From the NCBI RefSeq assembly GCF_000015865.1, contig NC_009012.1, forward strand, positions 434,001 through 498,000: DNA of 64,000 nucleotides, read 5' to 3'. A model generated the notes under the pieces. The model worked only from the letters and a program-made list of their open reading frames with translations. It did not search any database and had not been told where the DNA came from. This DNA is from Acetivibrio thermocellus ATCC 27405. Lineage in GTDB: Bacteria > Bacillota > Clostridia > Acetivibrionales > Acetivibrionaceae. Numbering within the stretch: position 1 is the first letter of the stretch; every line of letters begins with the position of its first letter. Below are positions 37,732 through 46,296 of the stretch, piece after piece. Made by a program: the position numbers and the translations under genes.

Positions 37732-39267
37732 TTGAATAATGAATTGATTCTCGTTCTCGACTTTGGAGGACAGTATAATCAGCTTATTGCAAGAAGAGTC
37801 AGAGAGGCAAATGTGTATTGCGAGGTTTTACCCTACAACTCTTCTATTGATAAAATAAAATCAAAGAATCCGAAAGGGATTATTTTTACGGGAGGTCCTG
37901 CATCTGTACTGGATCCTAAAGCTCCAATCTGTGACAGGGAAGTTTTTGAGCTGGGGATTCCCATTTTGGGTATCTGCTACGGTATGCAGCTGATGAGCCA
38001 TATGCTTGGGGGAACTGTGGAAAAAGCAGAGCAGCGTGAGTACGGAAAGGTAAATATTACATTTGATACCTCAAGCATGCTCTTTGAAGGTATTGAAAAG
38101 GAATCAACCTGCTGGATGAGTCATACCTATTATGTCAATAACCTTCCCGAAGGTTTTGTAAAATGTGCGGATACTCCCAATTGTCCTGTGGCGGCAATAG
38201 AAAACAGGGAGAAGAAATTGTACGGTGTTCAATTCCATCCGGAAGTGGTTCATACTCCCAAGGGAAGAGATATACTAAACAACTTCCTCTACAAAATCTG
38301 CGGATGTTCCGGAGACTGGAAGATGGCTTCCTTTATAGAGCATTCCATAAACAGTATCAGGGAAAAAGTCGGAGATAAAAAGGTTTTATGCGCTCTTTCC
38401 GGAGGCGTTGACTCTTCGGTGGCGGCGGTTCTGGTGCACAAAGCCGTTGGAAAGCAGCTTACATGTATTTTTGTTGACCATGGTCTTCTCAGAAAGTACG
38501 AAGGAGATCAGGTTGAGGAAGTGTTCAAAAAGCAGTTTGACATTAGTTTAATAAGGGTTAATGCGGAAGACAGATTTTTGGAAAAACTTAAAGGAGTGAC
38601 AGACCCCGAAAGAAAGAGAAAAATTATCGGGGAAGAGTTTATCCGGGTGTTTGAAGAGGAAGCAAAGAAAATCGGAACAGTTGACTTTCTGGTACAGGGA
38701 ACCATTTATCCGGATGTGATTGAAAGCGGAGTGGGAGATGCCGCTGTTATAAAGAGCCATCACAATGTGGGCGGTCTTCCTGACTATATTGATTTCAAAG
38801 AGATAATTGAACCTCTCCGAAGCCTCTTTAAGGATGAGGTAAGGAAAGTGGGAATAGAGCTTGGAATACCCGAAGACATTGTTATGAGGCAGCCGTTCCC
38901 GGGACCTGGACTGGCTGTCAGGGTTATCGGCGAGGTTACAAAGGAAAAAGTGGATATACTGAGGGATGCTGATTATATTTTCAGAGAGGAAATAAAAAAT
39001 GCAGGACTGGACAGGGAAATCAACCAGTACTTTGCAGTGCTCACGGGTATGAGAAGCGTCGGAGTCATGGGGGATGAAAGGACTTATGACTATACCCTTG
39101 CCCTAAGAGCGGTCACTACCATCGACTTTATGACTGCCGACTGGGCAAAGATTCCGTATGATGTACTTGAAAAGGTATCGAACAGAATTGTAAATGAAGT
39201 AAAGCACATTAACAGGATAGTATACGATATAACAACCAAGCCGCCGGCAACCATTGAGTGGGAGTAG
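37732..39267 (+). CDS. guaA: GMP synthase (glutamine-hydrolysing)
   Basis: 511 residues starting at TTG 37732 behind AAGGAGATG. It converts XMP to GMP with ATP and glutamine. The class I glutamine amidotransferase half shows [10 protein letters not shown], the nucleophile Cys in [10 protein letters not shown] and the triad His in [11 protein letters not shown]. The synthetase half has the PP-loop [14 protein letters not shown] near residue 222, [13 protein letters not shown], and the C-terminal dimer domain ending KPPATIEWE. It is monocistronic between two terminators. Confidence 0.96.
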   Translation: MNNELILVLDFGGQYNQLIARRVREANVYCEVLPYNSSIDKIKSKNPKGIIFTGGPASVLDPKAPICDREVFELGIPILGICYGMQLMSHMLGGTVEKAEQREYGKVNITFDTSSMLFEGIEKESTCWMSHTYYVNNLPEGFVKCADTPNCPVAAIENREKKLYGVQFHPEVVHTPKGRDILNNFLYKICGCSGDWKMASFIEHSINSIREKVGDKKVLCALSGGVDSSVAAVLVHKAVGKQLTCIFVDHGLLRKYEGDQVEEVFKKQFDISLIRVNAEDRFLEKLKGVTDPERKRKIIGEEFIRVFEEEAKKIGTVDFLVQGTIYPDVIESGVGDAAVIKSHHNVGGLPDYIDFKEIIEPLRSLFKDEVRKVGIELGIPEDIVMRQPFPGPGLAVRVIGEVTKEKVDILRDADYIFREEIKNAGLDREINQYFAVLTGMRSVGVMGDERTYDYTLALRAVTTIDFMTADWAKIPYDVLEKVSNRIVNEVKHINRIVYDITTKPPATIEWE

Positions 39268-39301
39268 CGGGTACTTAAAGGATTTGTATGTTACAGGTAA
39301 A

Positions 39302-39347
39302 AAAGCAGTGGGACAAGATATTTAATTTGTCCGCTGCTTTTATTTTT
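39302..39347 (+). terminator. Intrinsic terminator after guaA
   Basis: AAAGCAGTGGGACAA pairs with TTTGTCCGCTGCTTT, followed by a T-rich tail. Confidence 0.85.
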
Positions 39348-39371
39348 GCTCTTACTTTTTATTTACTCTTA

Positions 39372-39418
39372 TTGACAATTCTAGACTATTATGATAGTCT
39401 AGACTATAGAGATAGTCT
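39372..39418. promoter_or_regulatory. Tandem BlaI-type operators over the promoter of the repressor operon
   Basis: Two copies of AGACTAT-N4-ATAGTCT lie end to end: 39383-39400 (spacer TATG) and 39401-39418 (spacer AGAG). Each is a perfect 7-bp dyad. A TTGACA (39372-39377) stands just upstream. The dyads resemble the TACA/TGTA-type sites of BlaI/MecI repressors and are well placed for autoregulation of the gene starting at 39437. Confidence 0.8.
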
Positions 39419-39436
39419 GATAGGGGTGTTGATAAA

Positions 39437-39790
39437 ATGCAAAAATTATATGACAGCGAAATTAAAGTTATGGAAATTATATGGGAAAACGAACCGATCA
39501 GCGCAAAGCAGATAAGTCTTATTGCCGCTGAACAAATTGGATGGAACAAAAACACTACCTATACTGTTATTAAAAAACTTGAAAGCAAGGGGTATATCAA
39601 AAGGGAAGAACCGGGTTTTATCTGTACTTCGCTGATTTCCCGTGAAGATGTGTGCAGGGCCGAGACCCAAAGTCTTATAGACAAGTTTTTCGGTGGTTCG
39701 AAAAAGGCGCTTTTTTCTGCTTTACTTCAGGATGAAAAACTCTCTTCCGAGGATTTGGACGAATTGCGAAGGATGATTGAAGAGAGGTGA
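39437..39790 (+). CDS. BlaI/MecI-family repressor
   Basis: 117 residues. Winged-helix start LYDSEIKVMEIIWENEPISA, then the recognition region AEQIGWNKNTTYTVIKKLESKGYIKR, then a C-terminal dimerisation helix region (LLQDEKLSSEDLDELRRMIEER). In this family the repressor is cleaved by, or because of, its partner membrane protease, relieving repression. The partner M56 gene follows six bases after the stop, and matching tandem operators lie upstream. Confidence 0.92.
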   Translation: MQKLYDSEIKVMEIIWENEPISAKQISLIAAEQIGWNKNTTYTVIKKLESKGYIKREEPGFICTSLISREDVCRAETQSLIDKFFGGSKKALFSALLQDEKLSSEDLDELRRMIEER

Positions 39791-39796
39791 TGATAT

Positions 39797-40705
39797 TTGC
39801 TTTCGGAAATGTTTTATTGGCTTTTTAACATGAGTATATCGGCGTCTGTTGCAGGTATTGTTGTTCTGCTTTTAAGGAGAATAAAAAAGCTGCCGAGGCG
39901 TCTGGTACATATACTATGGGTAATTCCTTTTATCAGAATGTGGATTCCGGTGGGGATTCGAAGTAAATACAGTTTAATGACTTTGATTTCAAAGTTTACT
40001 ACAAAAAGTGTAGTTCTGTATGACGGAACTTTGGATTTTAGTTTTACAAACTATATTATGGCTGCAGACAATTACTTTCCTGTTACCTATAAGGAAGATA
40101 TGCTTGAAAACTTATTCAGTATTGCATCGGTAGTTTGGATTATTGTTGCTGTTGCTCTGTCATTGATTTTCGCAATACTTTATGTTCTTGCAAAATCTGA
40201 GTTGAAAGATGCCTCTCTTTTACGGGATAATATTTATGTTTCAGACAAAATAACTTCACCGGCTGCATACGGTGTTTTCCGTCCTAAGATTGTTGTTCCC
40301 AAAGGTTATGAGTTACGAAATCTACATTATATTGTGGCCCATGAATCGGCCCATATTTACCGCAAGGATAATCTGTGGCGTATCATTGCCGTTATCTCTG
40401 CTTCTGTTCATTGGTTCAATCCTTTGATTTGGTTGTTTTTAAAAAAGTTTTTGGAAGATACGGAACTTGCCTGTGATGAGCAGGTGTTGGCGAATTGTGG
40501 CGAAGATGAGAAGAAAGCTTATGCAATGGCTCTTGTTGATTGTGCGGAAAGCATGGGTGTTTTTGCCTCACCGTTCGGTGGAGCAAAAATACGGGTGCGT
40601 ATTGACCGTATTTTGTCTTACAGGAAGCTGTCAATTATTTCGATTGCAAGTTTGACGGCATTTGCTGTTGCAATAGGGTATGTGCTTTTAACGAATGCTT
40701 CTTAA
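39797..40705 (+). CDS. M56-family (BlaR1-type) membrane metalloprotease without penicillin sensor
   Basis: 302 residues from TTG 39797 behind GAGAGGTGATG. Four or five transmembrane segments enclose the cytoplasmic zinc-protease site HESAHIYRKDNLW (HExxH) with the downstream Glu in EDTELACDEQVL. It ends with one last helix and lacks the C-terminal penicillin-binding domain of true BlaR1, so the inducer is probably not sensed through that domain. The next two genes (lipoprotein, polytopic protein) may supply sensing or be the effectors. Confidence 0.87.
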   Translation: MLSEMFYWLFNMSISASVAGIVVLLLRRIKKLPRRLVHILWVIPFIRMWIPVGIRSKYSLMTLISKFTTKSVVLYDGTLDFSFTNYIMAADNYFPVTYKEDMLENLFSIASVVWIIVAVALSLIFAILYVLAKSELKDASLLRDNIYVSDKITSPAAYGVFRPKIVVPKGYELRNLHYIVAHESAHIYRKDNLWRIIAVISASVHWFNPLIWLFLKKFLEDTELACDEQVLANCGEDEKKAYAMALVDCAESMGVFASPFGGAKIRVRIDRILSYRKLSIISIASLTAFAVAIGYVLLTNAS

Positions 40706-40718
40706 AAGGGGGAAGAGT

Positions 40719-41327
40719 GTGAAGAAAATTTTTAATGTTTGTTGTGTGATGATGTTGCTTATTTTTGTTCTGTCCGGCTGTAGCAAAACGGCAACATCGT
40801 ATGGTGAAGGAAATGACCTGAAATATGTTACCGATAATTTTACATTGGAGGATGCAAAGCGTGAAGGTTATGTCGTGATAGAGGACGGGGATGTTACCTT
40901 CGGACAAGAAGCATGGCAGAATTTTGTTGATTTGTCTTCCAAGAAAATACCGTGTAAAATCCGGGTTGTTCACTATTATCCAATCGGTGATTCGTCCAAT
41001 TACGACCCAGAGTATTATGAAAGTATAAAAGATGATTATCCGAAGATGTATATTCTGGAACTTGTTTATAACGGAGAGATATTCCGTGTGAGCCACTACG
41101 AAGGGGAAGAACTGTATGAGTCGGAATTCAAATATCTTGTAAAGTACGAGGGAAAGGCAGAGACTCCTGATGCAACCTACACTTCGTTTGTAAGATATGT
41201 GTTGGTAAATGATGATAAAGTGACTTGGGACGACATTATGCACGGTGTCTTCAGTTCCAGGTTGGGTGATTATATATCGTATAGGGTGATATACACGGAT
41301 TTGGTTTATAAGGAGGAATATAAATGA
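40719..41327 (+). CDS. Lipoprotein of the BlaI/M56 operon, unknown function
   Basis: About 202 residues from GTG 40719 (AAGGGGGAAGAG upstream). A lipoprotein signal peptide, KKIFNVCCVMMLLIFVLSGC, ends in the LSGC lipobox. The mature part is acidic and beta-rich (ITLEDAKREGYVVIEDGDV-like start, then KIRVVHYYPIGDSSNYDPEYY) and is not recognised beyond general clostridial lipoproteins. It overlaps the next gene by four bases, so it belongs to the same operon. Confidence 0.7.
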   Translation: MKKIFNVCCVMMLLIFVLSGCSKTATSYGEGNDLKYVTDNFTLEDAKREGYVVIEDGDVTFGQEAWQNFVDLSSKKIPCKIRVVHYYPIGDSSNYDPEYYESIKDDYPKMYILELVYNGEIFRVSHYEGEELYESEFKYLVKYEGKAETPDATYTSFVRYVLVNDDKVTWDDIMHGVFSSRLGDYISYRVIYTDLVYKEEYK

Positions 41328-42286
41328 GTCAATTTAAAAAGTTTTGTATATTTTCCTTGGTGGGAGTGCTTGTAGCGTCGTTTTATCCCATATTTATGGG
41401 TTTAAAAGTTATTGACGATATGGTACGGAATGGGGTGGTTTTGGCTGAAAACTACCCAAAGTACATAATACCGTATACACCGATTAGTTTGGCAGTCATA
41501 ATTGCGGTTTTGTTATTACCGGTTTTAATGAGATATACCAAAAAGTATGCATTGGCAACAGCAACTTTAATATCCCTTCTGGTCTTTTTTGTGTCGGAAC
41601 TGTTGCTTGAAAATATGGTTATTATTACAGACAATGTTACGACAACTCTTGAAAGCTGGCAAATGTTTATGTGTTATGTGCCGCCGGAGAGTGTTAGGAC
41701 AAGGACATGGAAACCGGTTGATGTGCTGATTGGAGATTATAGTCCCGCATTTAAAATTCACTTCTATGCTATTTCGGTGGTTTTAATAATTACTCTTGTA
41801 AACTGCTTTTACGGTTTTGCAAAAATCATTGTTACAAAGGATAAGCGTAGATTAAAGGCATTGATTTTTCAGGCACTATTGACTGTTTTGTTTCTTGGGC
41901 TTTGCATTTTTGCGTGCTTTACCGCATTTTTCAGGGACGGAGAAATTACGGTGTCTGCTGTTTCGGCAATACTTATGAGTTTGTTTTTTGTCGTGTTTGG
42001 TTTAACGTCGGGCGTATATGCCGGTTCATTTTTGGTGGGAAAGAAGAAAACACTGGCGGTATTGCTTCCGTCGATTGTGGCATCGGCTGTTACAATTGTT
42101 ATGTATATCGGTGAGATGGTACTGCTCAGCGGCCATTTGTACCGTTTTGGAACGGGATTTTTGTTTGAGGAATTTCCGGGAATTGTACTTGCTCCTGTGG
42201 ATATTTTGGTTATTGTAGCATCGGGATGTATAAATGCTGTTATATGCCATGCTTTTGGTGAATCGGGAAAGAGGATTAAAAATTAA
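41324..42286 (+). CDS. Polytopic membrane protein of the BlaI/M56 operon
   Basis: 320 residues with about eight hydrophobic helices (for example IFSLVGVLVASFYPIFMG, YTPISLAVIIAVLLLPVLM, ILMSLFFVVFGLTSGVYAG, VDILVIVASGCINAVICHA). No family recognised. AAGGAGGA precedes ATG, which overlaps the lipoprotein stop (ATGA). It is probably the last gene of the BlaI-controlled operon. Confidence 0.7.
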   Translation: MSQFKKFCIFSLVGVLVASFYPIFMGLKVIDDMVRNGVVLAENYPKYIIPYTPISLAVIIAVLLLPVLMRYTKKYALATATLISLLVFFVSELLLENMVIITDNVTTTLESWQMFMCYVPPESVRTRTWKPVDVLIGDYSPAFKIHFYAISVVLIITLVNCFYGFAKIIVTKDKRRLKALIFQALLTVLFLGLCIFACFTAFFRDGEITVSAVSAILMSLFFVVFGLTSGVYAGSFLVGKKKTLAVLLPSIVASAVTIVMYIGEMVLLSGHLYRFGTGFLFEEFPGIVLAPVDILVIVASGCINAVICHAFGESGKRIKN

Positions 42287-42411
42287 GTGTAAATGGAGAG
42301 GATAACTCGATTTTGAGAATATACATATACTTCACTGTTCCGGGAGCAACGGATTTGATCTTCTGTTTTTAAAAAACGGTAAATTTGCGATAGTAAGAGG
42401 CAAAGCACGGT

Positions 42412-42651
42412 GTGGGATTAGGCAATTTGAAAACATATGGAGGATTAAGGCAAGGTTCACAGAGTTATAATATTGATAGATTAAAAAAATATTTGTATTA
42501 TGGCGATGGAACCTATGATGATTTAGTAAATACACTTTTAAATGAGGCAATGAATGACCAGCTTGAAAGTTTTGCTTCATTTTACAGAGGGAAAAAGCTA
42601 TATGAATTGCCAAGAGGATGGCCTGAAATTCCGGCAAAAAGACAAAGATAA
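42412..42651 (+). CDS. Small orphan protein, possible fragment
   Basis: 79 residues from GTG 42412 with no clear ribosome site; an in-frame stop lies 18 bases upstream. The product (GLGNLKTYGGLRQGSQSYNI...LPRGWPEIPAKRQR) is not recognised. It reads like the C-terminal end of a longer protein that has lost its front, for instance a secreted effector, because the next gene starts 16 bp later with its own strong ribosome site. That is inference only. Confidence 0.4.
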   Translation: MGLGNLKTYGGLRQGSQSYNIDRLKKYLYYGDGTYDDLVNTLLNEAMNDQLESFASFYRGKKLYELPRGWPEIPAKRQR

Positions 42652-42667
42652 AGGAGGATAAGGAAAT

Positions 42668-43390
42668 ATGGCGATGACCCCTATTGAAATGATTGAGTTT
42701 TGCGACAGTCAGGTTAATGGAGGTATTCAAAGAGGGTTAGAAAAAGGTAAAGCTAATGGGGATTATTACCTTATAGCACTAAATTATGATGAAGGATTCA
42801 AATGTAGGTTGATGCAAACGTTAATATCTTGGAGAATAGGTATAGGTAATCCAAAAGAATATCTTATTAAAGCTATTGACATAGCTAATGAGGCTATTTC
42901 AACACTTTCGAAGTTTGAAACCAAAAATATTTTAAAAGATTTTCCTGTTGATACCGCATTAATTGCTTCTTATTTGGCTGAAAGACCGTTGTATGTAGAT
43001 GAGAATTTGAATATGAATACATCAGGTCTTCCGTTTGAGGTTATTTTGGACCTTGAAATGGCAAAGACACTCCGAGGTGCCAATAATGAGGATGCCTGGT
43101 CGAGTATTATCGATCAATATAAACAAAAGAAACGTTCAGCTTTATGTTATAATACATATTGTTTGTACAAGGAATTGCTTTTTACCGAAGATGCAGAAAA
43201 AGTTGAGCCAATTGTAAGACAGCTTGAAAAGTTGTTCTTAAAACGTAAAAAGAATCCTTATTATAGTGGAGGAGAGTTAACAGAAGGTGGAGGACCTAGT
43301 AATGATGTAACTGTTGACTATCGATTAGGTGCAATTTTAAAGTTTAAATCCTTTAAAGGGGAGTCTATACATTTGTGGAGATGGGATTAA
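42668..43390 (+). CDS. Orphan helical protein, possibly immunity-like
   Basis: 240 residues with AAGGAGGATAAGG before ATG, so likely expressed. It is mostly alpha-helical (EMIEFCDSQVNGGIQRGLEKG, WRIGIGNPKEYLIKAIDIA, YCLYKELLFTEDAEKVEPIV) and ends HLWRWD. Size, solubility and its position after a short orphan fragment recall immunity proteins of polymorphic toxin systems (Imm49-type came to mind), but I see no decisive motif and leave the function open. Its last codons lie in a 32-bp repeat shared with 45515-45545. Confidence 0.45.
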   Translation: MAMTPIEMIEFCDSQVNGGIQRGLEKGKANGDYYLIALNYDEGFKCRLMQTLISWRIGIGNPKEYLIKAIDIANEAISTLSKFETKNILKDFPVDTALIASYLAERPLYVDENLNMNTSGLPFEVILDLEMAKTLRGANNEDAWSSIIDQYKQKKRSALCYNTYCLYKELLFTEDAEKVEPIVRQLEKLFLKRKKNPYYSGGELTEGGGPSNDVTVDYRLGAILKFKSFKGESIHLWRWD

Positions 43391-43404
43391 ATTCATGCTG
43401 ACAG
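43373..43404. repeat. Imperfect direct repeat, copy A
   Basis: TTTGTGGAGATGGGATTAAA followed by TTCATGCTGAC. It matches 45515-45545 with about four differences. The pair brackets the ABC exporter genes. Confidence 0.55.
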
Positions 43405-43478
43405 CTGTTGGACATCACTTGGCTAAAACAGTTGTAAGATAGTTGAGTTAAATTAAAATGGATAAATGGATTATTTTA

Positions 43479-43520
43479 AAAATCCTCGGTTGCAGACAAA
43501 CATATAGCCGGGGTTTTTGT
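43479..43520 (+). terminator. Probable intrinsic terminator
   Basis: AAATCCTCGG pairs with CCGGGGTTT over a 20-base loop, then TTTTG. Confidence 0.55.
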
Positions 43521-43636
43521 TTTGGAGCGATGTAAATAAAGTCCGTCAATTTGCTTTTCAGTTCACGATATATTCAGAAGAATAAAAGCAGTATACCGCA
43601 TTTATCATAAATGTCCGTAACAGGCAAAAAGATATT

Positions 43637-44779
43637 ATGTCTATAATAAAATATGACTACAACAATGTCGTTCAGTTGTTTGTAAAAAATTTAAGTGAGT
43701 CTAAAGAGTATCATAAAAACTATCTAGAGCTGATTTCAAAAATAAAGCAAATGGATGGGGTAGTAGATATAGGAAGTTTTTGTTATGGCAGCATTTCTTT
43801 CAAAGAGCTTGATGAAAATATTAATTTGAGAAAAAGAGTTTTTTCTGCGATTGGAAAGACTGATCAGTTTGAAAATATACCCCTGTTAAATGCGTTATAT
43901 ATCGAGAGTGCAATGATTCACATATTAGAACCCCCGATATACAAAGGAAGGTTTTTTGAGAGTGAAGATTTCGAAGAAAGCGATGAAATTCCTCTTGTTG
44001 TAGGATATGCCTATAAAGATATTTTTGAGATAGGGCAAACCTTTACCGTTACTGACGAATCACTGGGAATGACAGGAACTTATAAAGTAATTGGTATTCT
44101 TGATAAAGGAAGTTATTGATTTAGCGACTACAATATATTGGATAATCAAATAGAAGACATTTCCATATTTTGTATAGCTCCTATGGCCAGGGAACTTTAT
44201 GAAAACAATATTTTTGTCCTGACTTTAAATTCTAAAATGCTGTACGTGGTAGGCGGTAATTTGAGCAATGTGGATGCAGTGAGAAGAAAAATATCCGATT
44301 TGGCTAAAGAGTATAAAATGAGTATCCGTCAGATGACAGTAAAGGAATATAATGACGCGAAAAATTCAGAATATATGGAAGGTGAAAGTGCCAGGATATT
44401 TACATCTTTAATAATGATTATACTTTCAGTATTTGGCATAATGTCCATATCTGCTGCGAAATTGCTTTCCAAAAGAAGAGAAATAGGCATCCGCCTTTCT
44501 TTTGGTACAAGCAAAAGGGGTATCATTTTCATATTTTCCGGCGAATTATTTATTTTATTTGTTATATCGCTTCTTATAACTCTTTTGATTCACAATATTA
44601 GTATTATAAACAAGAGCGAAATGAAAAAGTATTTTTATAACTTTAGCTATGGTCTCAATATTCAAAGTGTGGGAGTTCTTCTTGGCATTATCGTTTTGAT
44701 TTTTATTTTCAGCTGTATTGTTCCAATTATAACAATTAAAAAGTTTTCACTTAGAGATTTGATTGGAGGTTATGAGTAA
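43637..44779 (+). pseudogene. MacB/FtsX-type ABC permease, broken by a stop and 5'-truncated
   Basis: One reading frame runs through the whole interval but is cut by TGA at 44117-44119 (GSY-stop-FSDYNILDNQ), most simply a Trp TGG to TGA change. The first half (about 160 residues) is the extracellular MacB-like core without its first transmembrane helix, so the 5' end is also missing. The second half has the three C-terminal FtsX helices (SLIMIILSVFGIMSISAAKLL; FILFVISLLITLLIHNI; VGVLLGIIVLIFIFSCIVP) and a SKRREIGIRLSFGTSKRGI coupling motif. The matching ATPase gene downstream is intact. Confidence 0.8.
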
Positions 44780-45492
44780 TGAAAAACGCAATTATAAGAT
44801 TGGAGAATATCAGTAAAATATACGGAAAAGACGATTATAAGACAGTTGCTTTAAAAGATATAAATTTAGAAATTTTCGAAGGGGATTTCGTGTCAATAAT
44901 GGGGCCGTCAGGTTCCGGCAAAACAACGCTGCTGAATATAATCGGCTTCATAGATACGCCGACCGACGGTAAGTATTTTCTTAAAGGGCAGGATGTAAAC
45001 AAAATGGCCAGGGGCAAGTTTCACAAATTAAGAGGCACCGAAGTGAGTTTTATATTCCAGCAGTTTGCCCTTCTTAAAGACTATACGGCATATGAAAACA
45101 TTCAGCTGCCGCTTTTATATAGAAAAATGTCAAGAAAAGAGAAAAAAGCAAAAATACTTTTTTATGCCGAAAAACTTGGTATAGGTGATATTTTGCACAA
45201 AAAACCGTCTCAGTTATCAGGGGGGCAACAGCAAAGGGTGGCTATTGCCAGGGCACTGGCAAGTGAAGCCAACATTATCCTTGCGGATGAACCTACCGGA
45301 GCATTGGATCAGAAAAAAGGAAACGAGCTTATGAAGATACTTGCCGGTTTAAATAAAGAGGGGAAAACGATTTTGGTAGTAACTCACGATCCAAACATTG
45401 CAAATTATTGTATCAGAAACATTCGTATTGAAGACGGTAAGATAATAAGTGACAGTTCGAGTTTACAGGATGAACCGTTAAAAACTTGTTAG
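44779..45492 (+). CDS. ABC transporter ATPase, MacB/LolD type
   Basis: 237 residues with complete ATPase motifs: Walker A GPSGSGKTT near residue 40, Q-loop FIFQQFALLKD, signature LSGGQQQRVAIARAL, Walker B IILADEPTGALD and the switch His in VVTHD. It would pair with an FtsX-type permease to export peptides or lipoproteins. Its start overlaps the permease stop (TAATG). Because the partner permease is broken, this ATPase may be an orphan. Confidence 0.88.
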   Translation: MKNAIIRLENISKIYGKDDYKTVALKDINLEIFEGDFVSIMGPSGSGKTTLLNIIGFIDTPTDGKYFLKGQDVNKMARGKFHKLRGTEVSFIFQQFALLKDYTAYENIQLPLLYRKMSRKEKKAKILFYAEKLGIGDILHKKPSQLSGGQQQRVAIARALASEANIILADEPTGALDQKKGNELMKILAGLNKEGKTILVVTHDPNIANYCIRNIRIEDGKIISDSSSLQDEPLKTC

Positions 45493-45998
45493 TTTCCTGT
45501 TTTTTCGGGGTTATTGTTTGTGGAGATGGAATTAAATTGATGTTGACGGGTATATGCAGATACTCAGACGATTTGGTACAAATCTTGTCAATTAAAACAC
45601 TTAATTTGTGTGCGGGATTTACTGTATTAAACGCAATATCGTTTGTACCAATATGCAATGATACATTATCCAACTTTGCGGCATCCATCTATTCATTGAT
45701 TCTGGCGTCGATTTGTTCTATTTTCCAACCGGGATATCTTTCATGGTTCTTGTATGCGACCGTCATTATTCAAATCGGCATTTTCAGAGTTTATTGAACT
45801 TTCATTTACAAGTTTGAATAAATAACTTTTTAGTAGATATAAATCTGATGAATTTGCTTTGCCGTCGGAGTTTACATTCTCCAAATTATTTGCTCCCGCA
45901 ATTGGCGTGCTTGACATTGTAAGTAGTGCAGCCGGCAAAAGAATTAAAGAGAATATTTTCGATAGAATATTTTTTATGAATTTGCAAAAATTGATCAA
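45413..45998 (-). pseudogene. Cellulosomal dockerin + SGNH/CE3-like esterase remnant
   Basis: The minus strand from ATG 45998 reads a signal peptide (FSLILLPAALLTMSSTPIAGA), then a type I dockerin repeat (NVNSDGKANSSDLYLLKSYL) and the start of the second (ENADLNNDGRI) before a stop at 45741. One frame over, VAYKNHERYPGWKIEQIDARIN continues across a TAG into LHIGTNDIAFNTVNPAHKLS, which holds the GTND block of SGNH/CE3 acetyl-xylan esterases (YPGW is its usual upstream partner). So a dockerin-bearing esterase has suffered internal deletion, a frameshift and a nonsense change. The remnant fades out over the end of the ABC ATPase gene. Confidence 0.78.
45515..45545. repeat. Imperfect direct repeat, copy B
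   Basis: TTTGTGGAGATGGAATTAAA followed by TTGATGTTGAC, matching 43373-43404. On the minus strand it lies within the esterase remnant (VNINLIPSP). Confidence 0.55.
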
Positions 45999-46167
45999 AA
46001 GCTAATATAATGAAAACTAAAATTTTGTATTACAAAATGAAATAATTAATTTTAAAAAAGAGGAATTTGGCTAAAGATGTCGTAATATAACTTTAAATTC
46101 CATTTTTTATACAAAATTTTGACAATTCTTGGCAGAAGAAAGTCGGTATTATATTGGCTGATTAGGA

Positions 46168-46296
46168 GAAAATTGCGAAACTCTGACAAATGAAATAGAA
46201 ACTTTAGCAAAATACAGAAATTCCATTTTTGAATATACTAAGCATACTTACAGCTCTTTTGGAGATTTCGCAGTTAAAATAAAGATTACTTCATGA
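46168..46296 (+). pseudogene. Possible C-terminal gene fragment
   Basis: An open frame of about 42 residues (GENCETLTNEIETLAKYRNS...VKIKITS) with no start codon or ribosome site. It ends in TGA that overlaps the ATG of the next gene. The amphipathic composition looks coding, and the overlap is typical of an operon. No family recognised; evidence is weak. Confidence 0.3.

Noticed and set aside
44117-44119. TGA as a selenocysteine codon
   Set aside because: FtsX permeases have no selenoprotein members, no SECIS-like hairpin was seen right after the codon, and the context fits Trp to stop.
45486-45797. Plus-strand gene antisense to the dockerin-esterase remnant
   Set aside because: The frame is explained by the coding trace on the minus strand, and no ribosome site precedes it.
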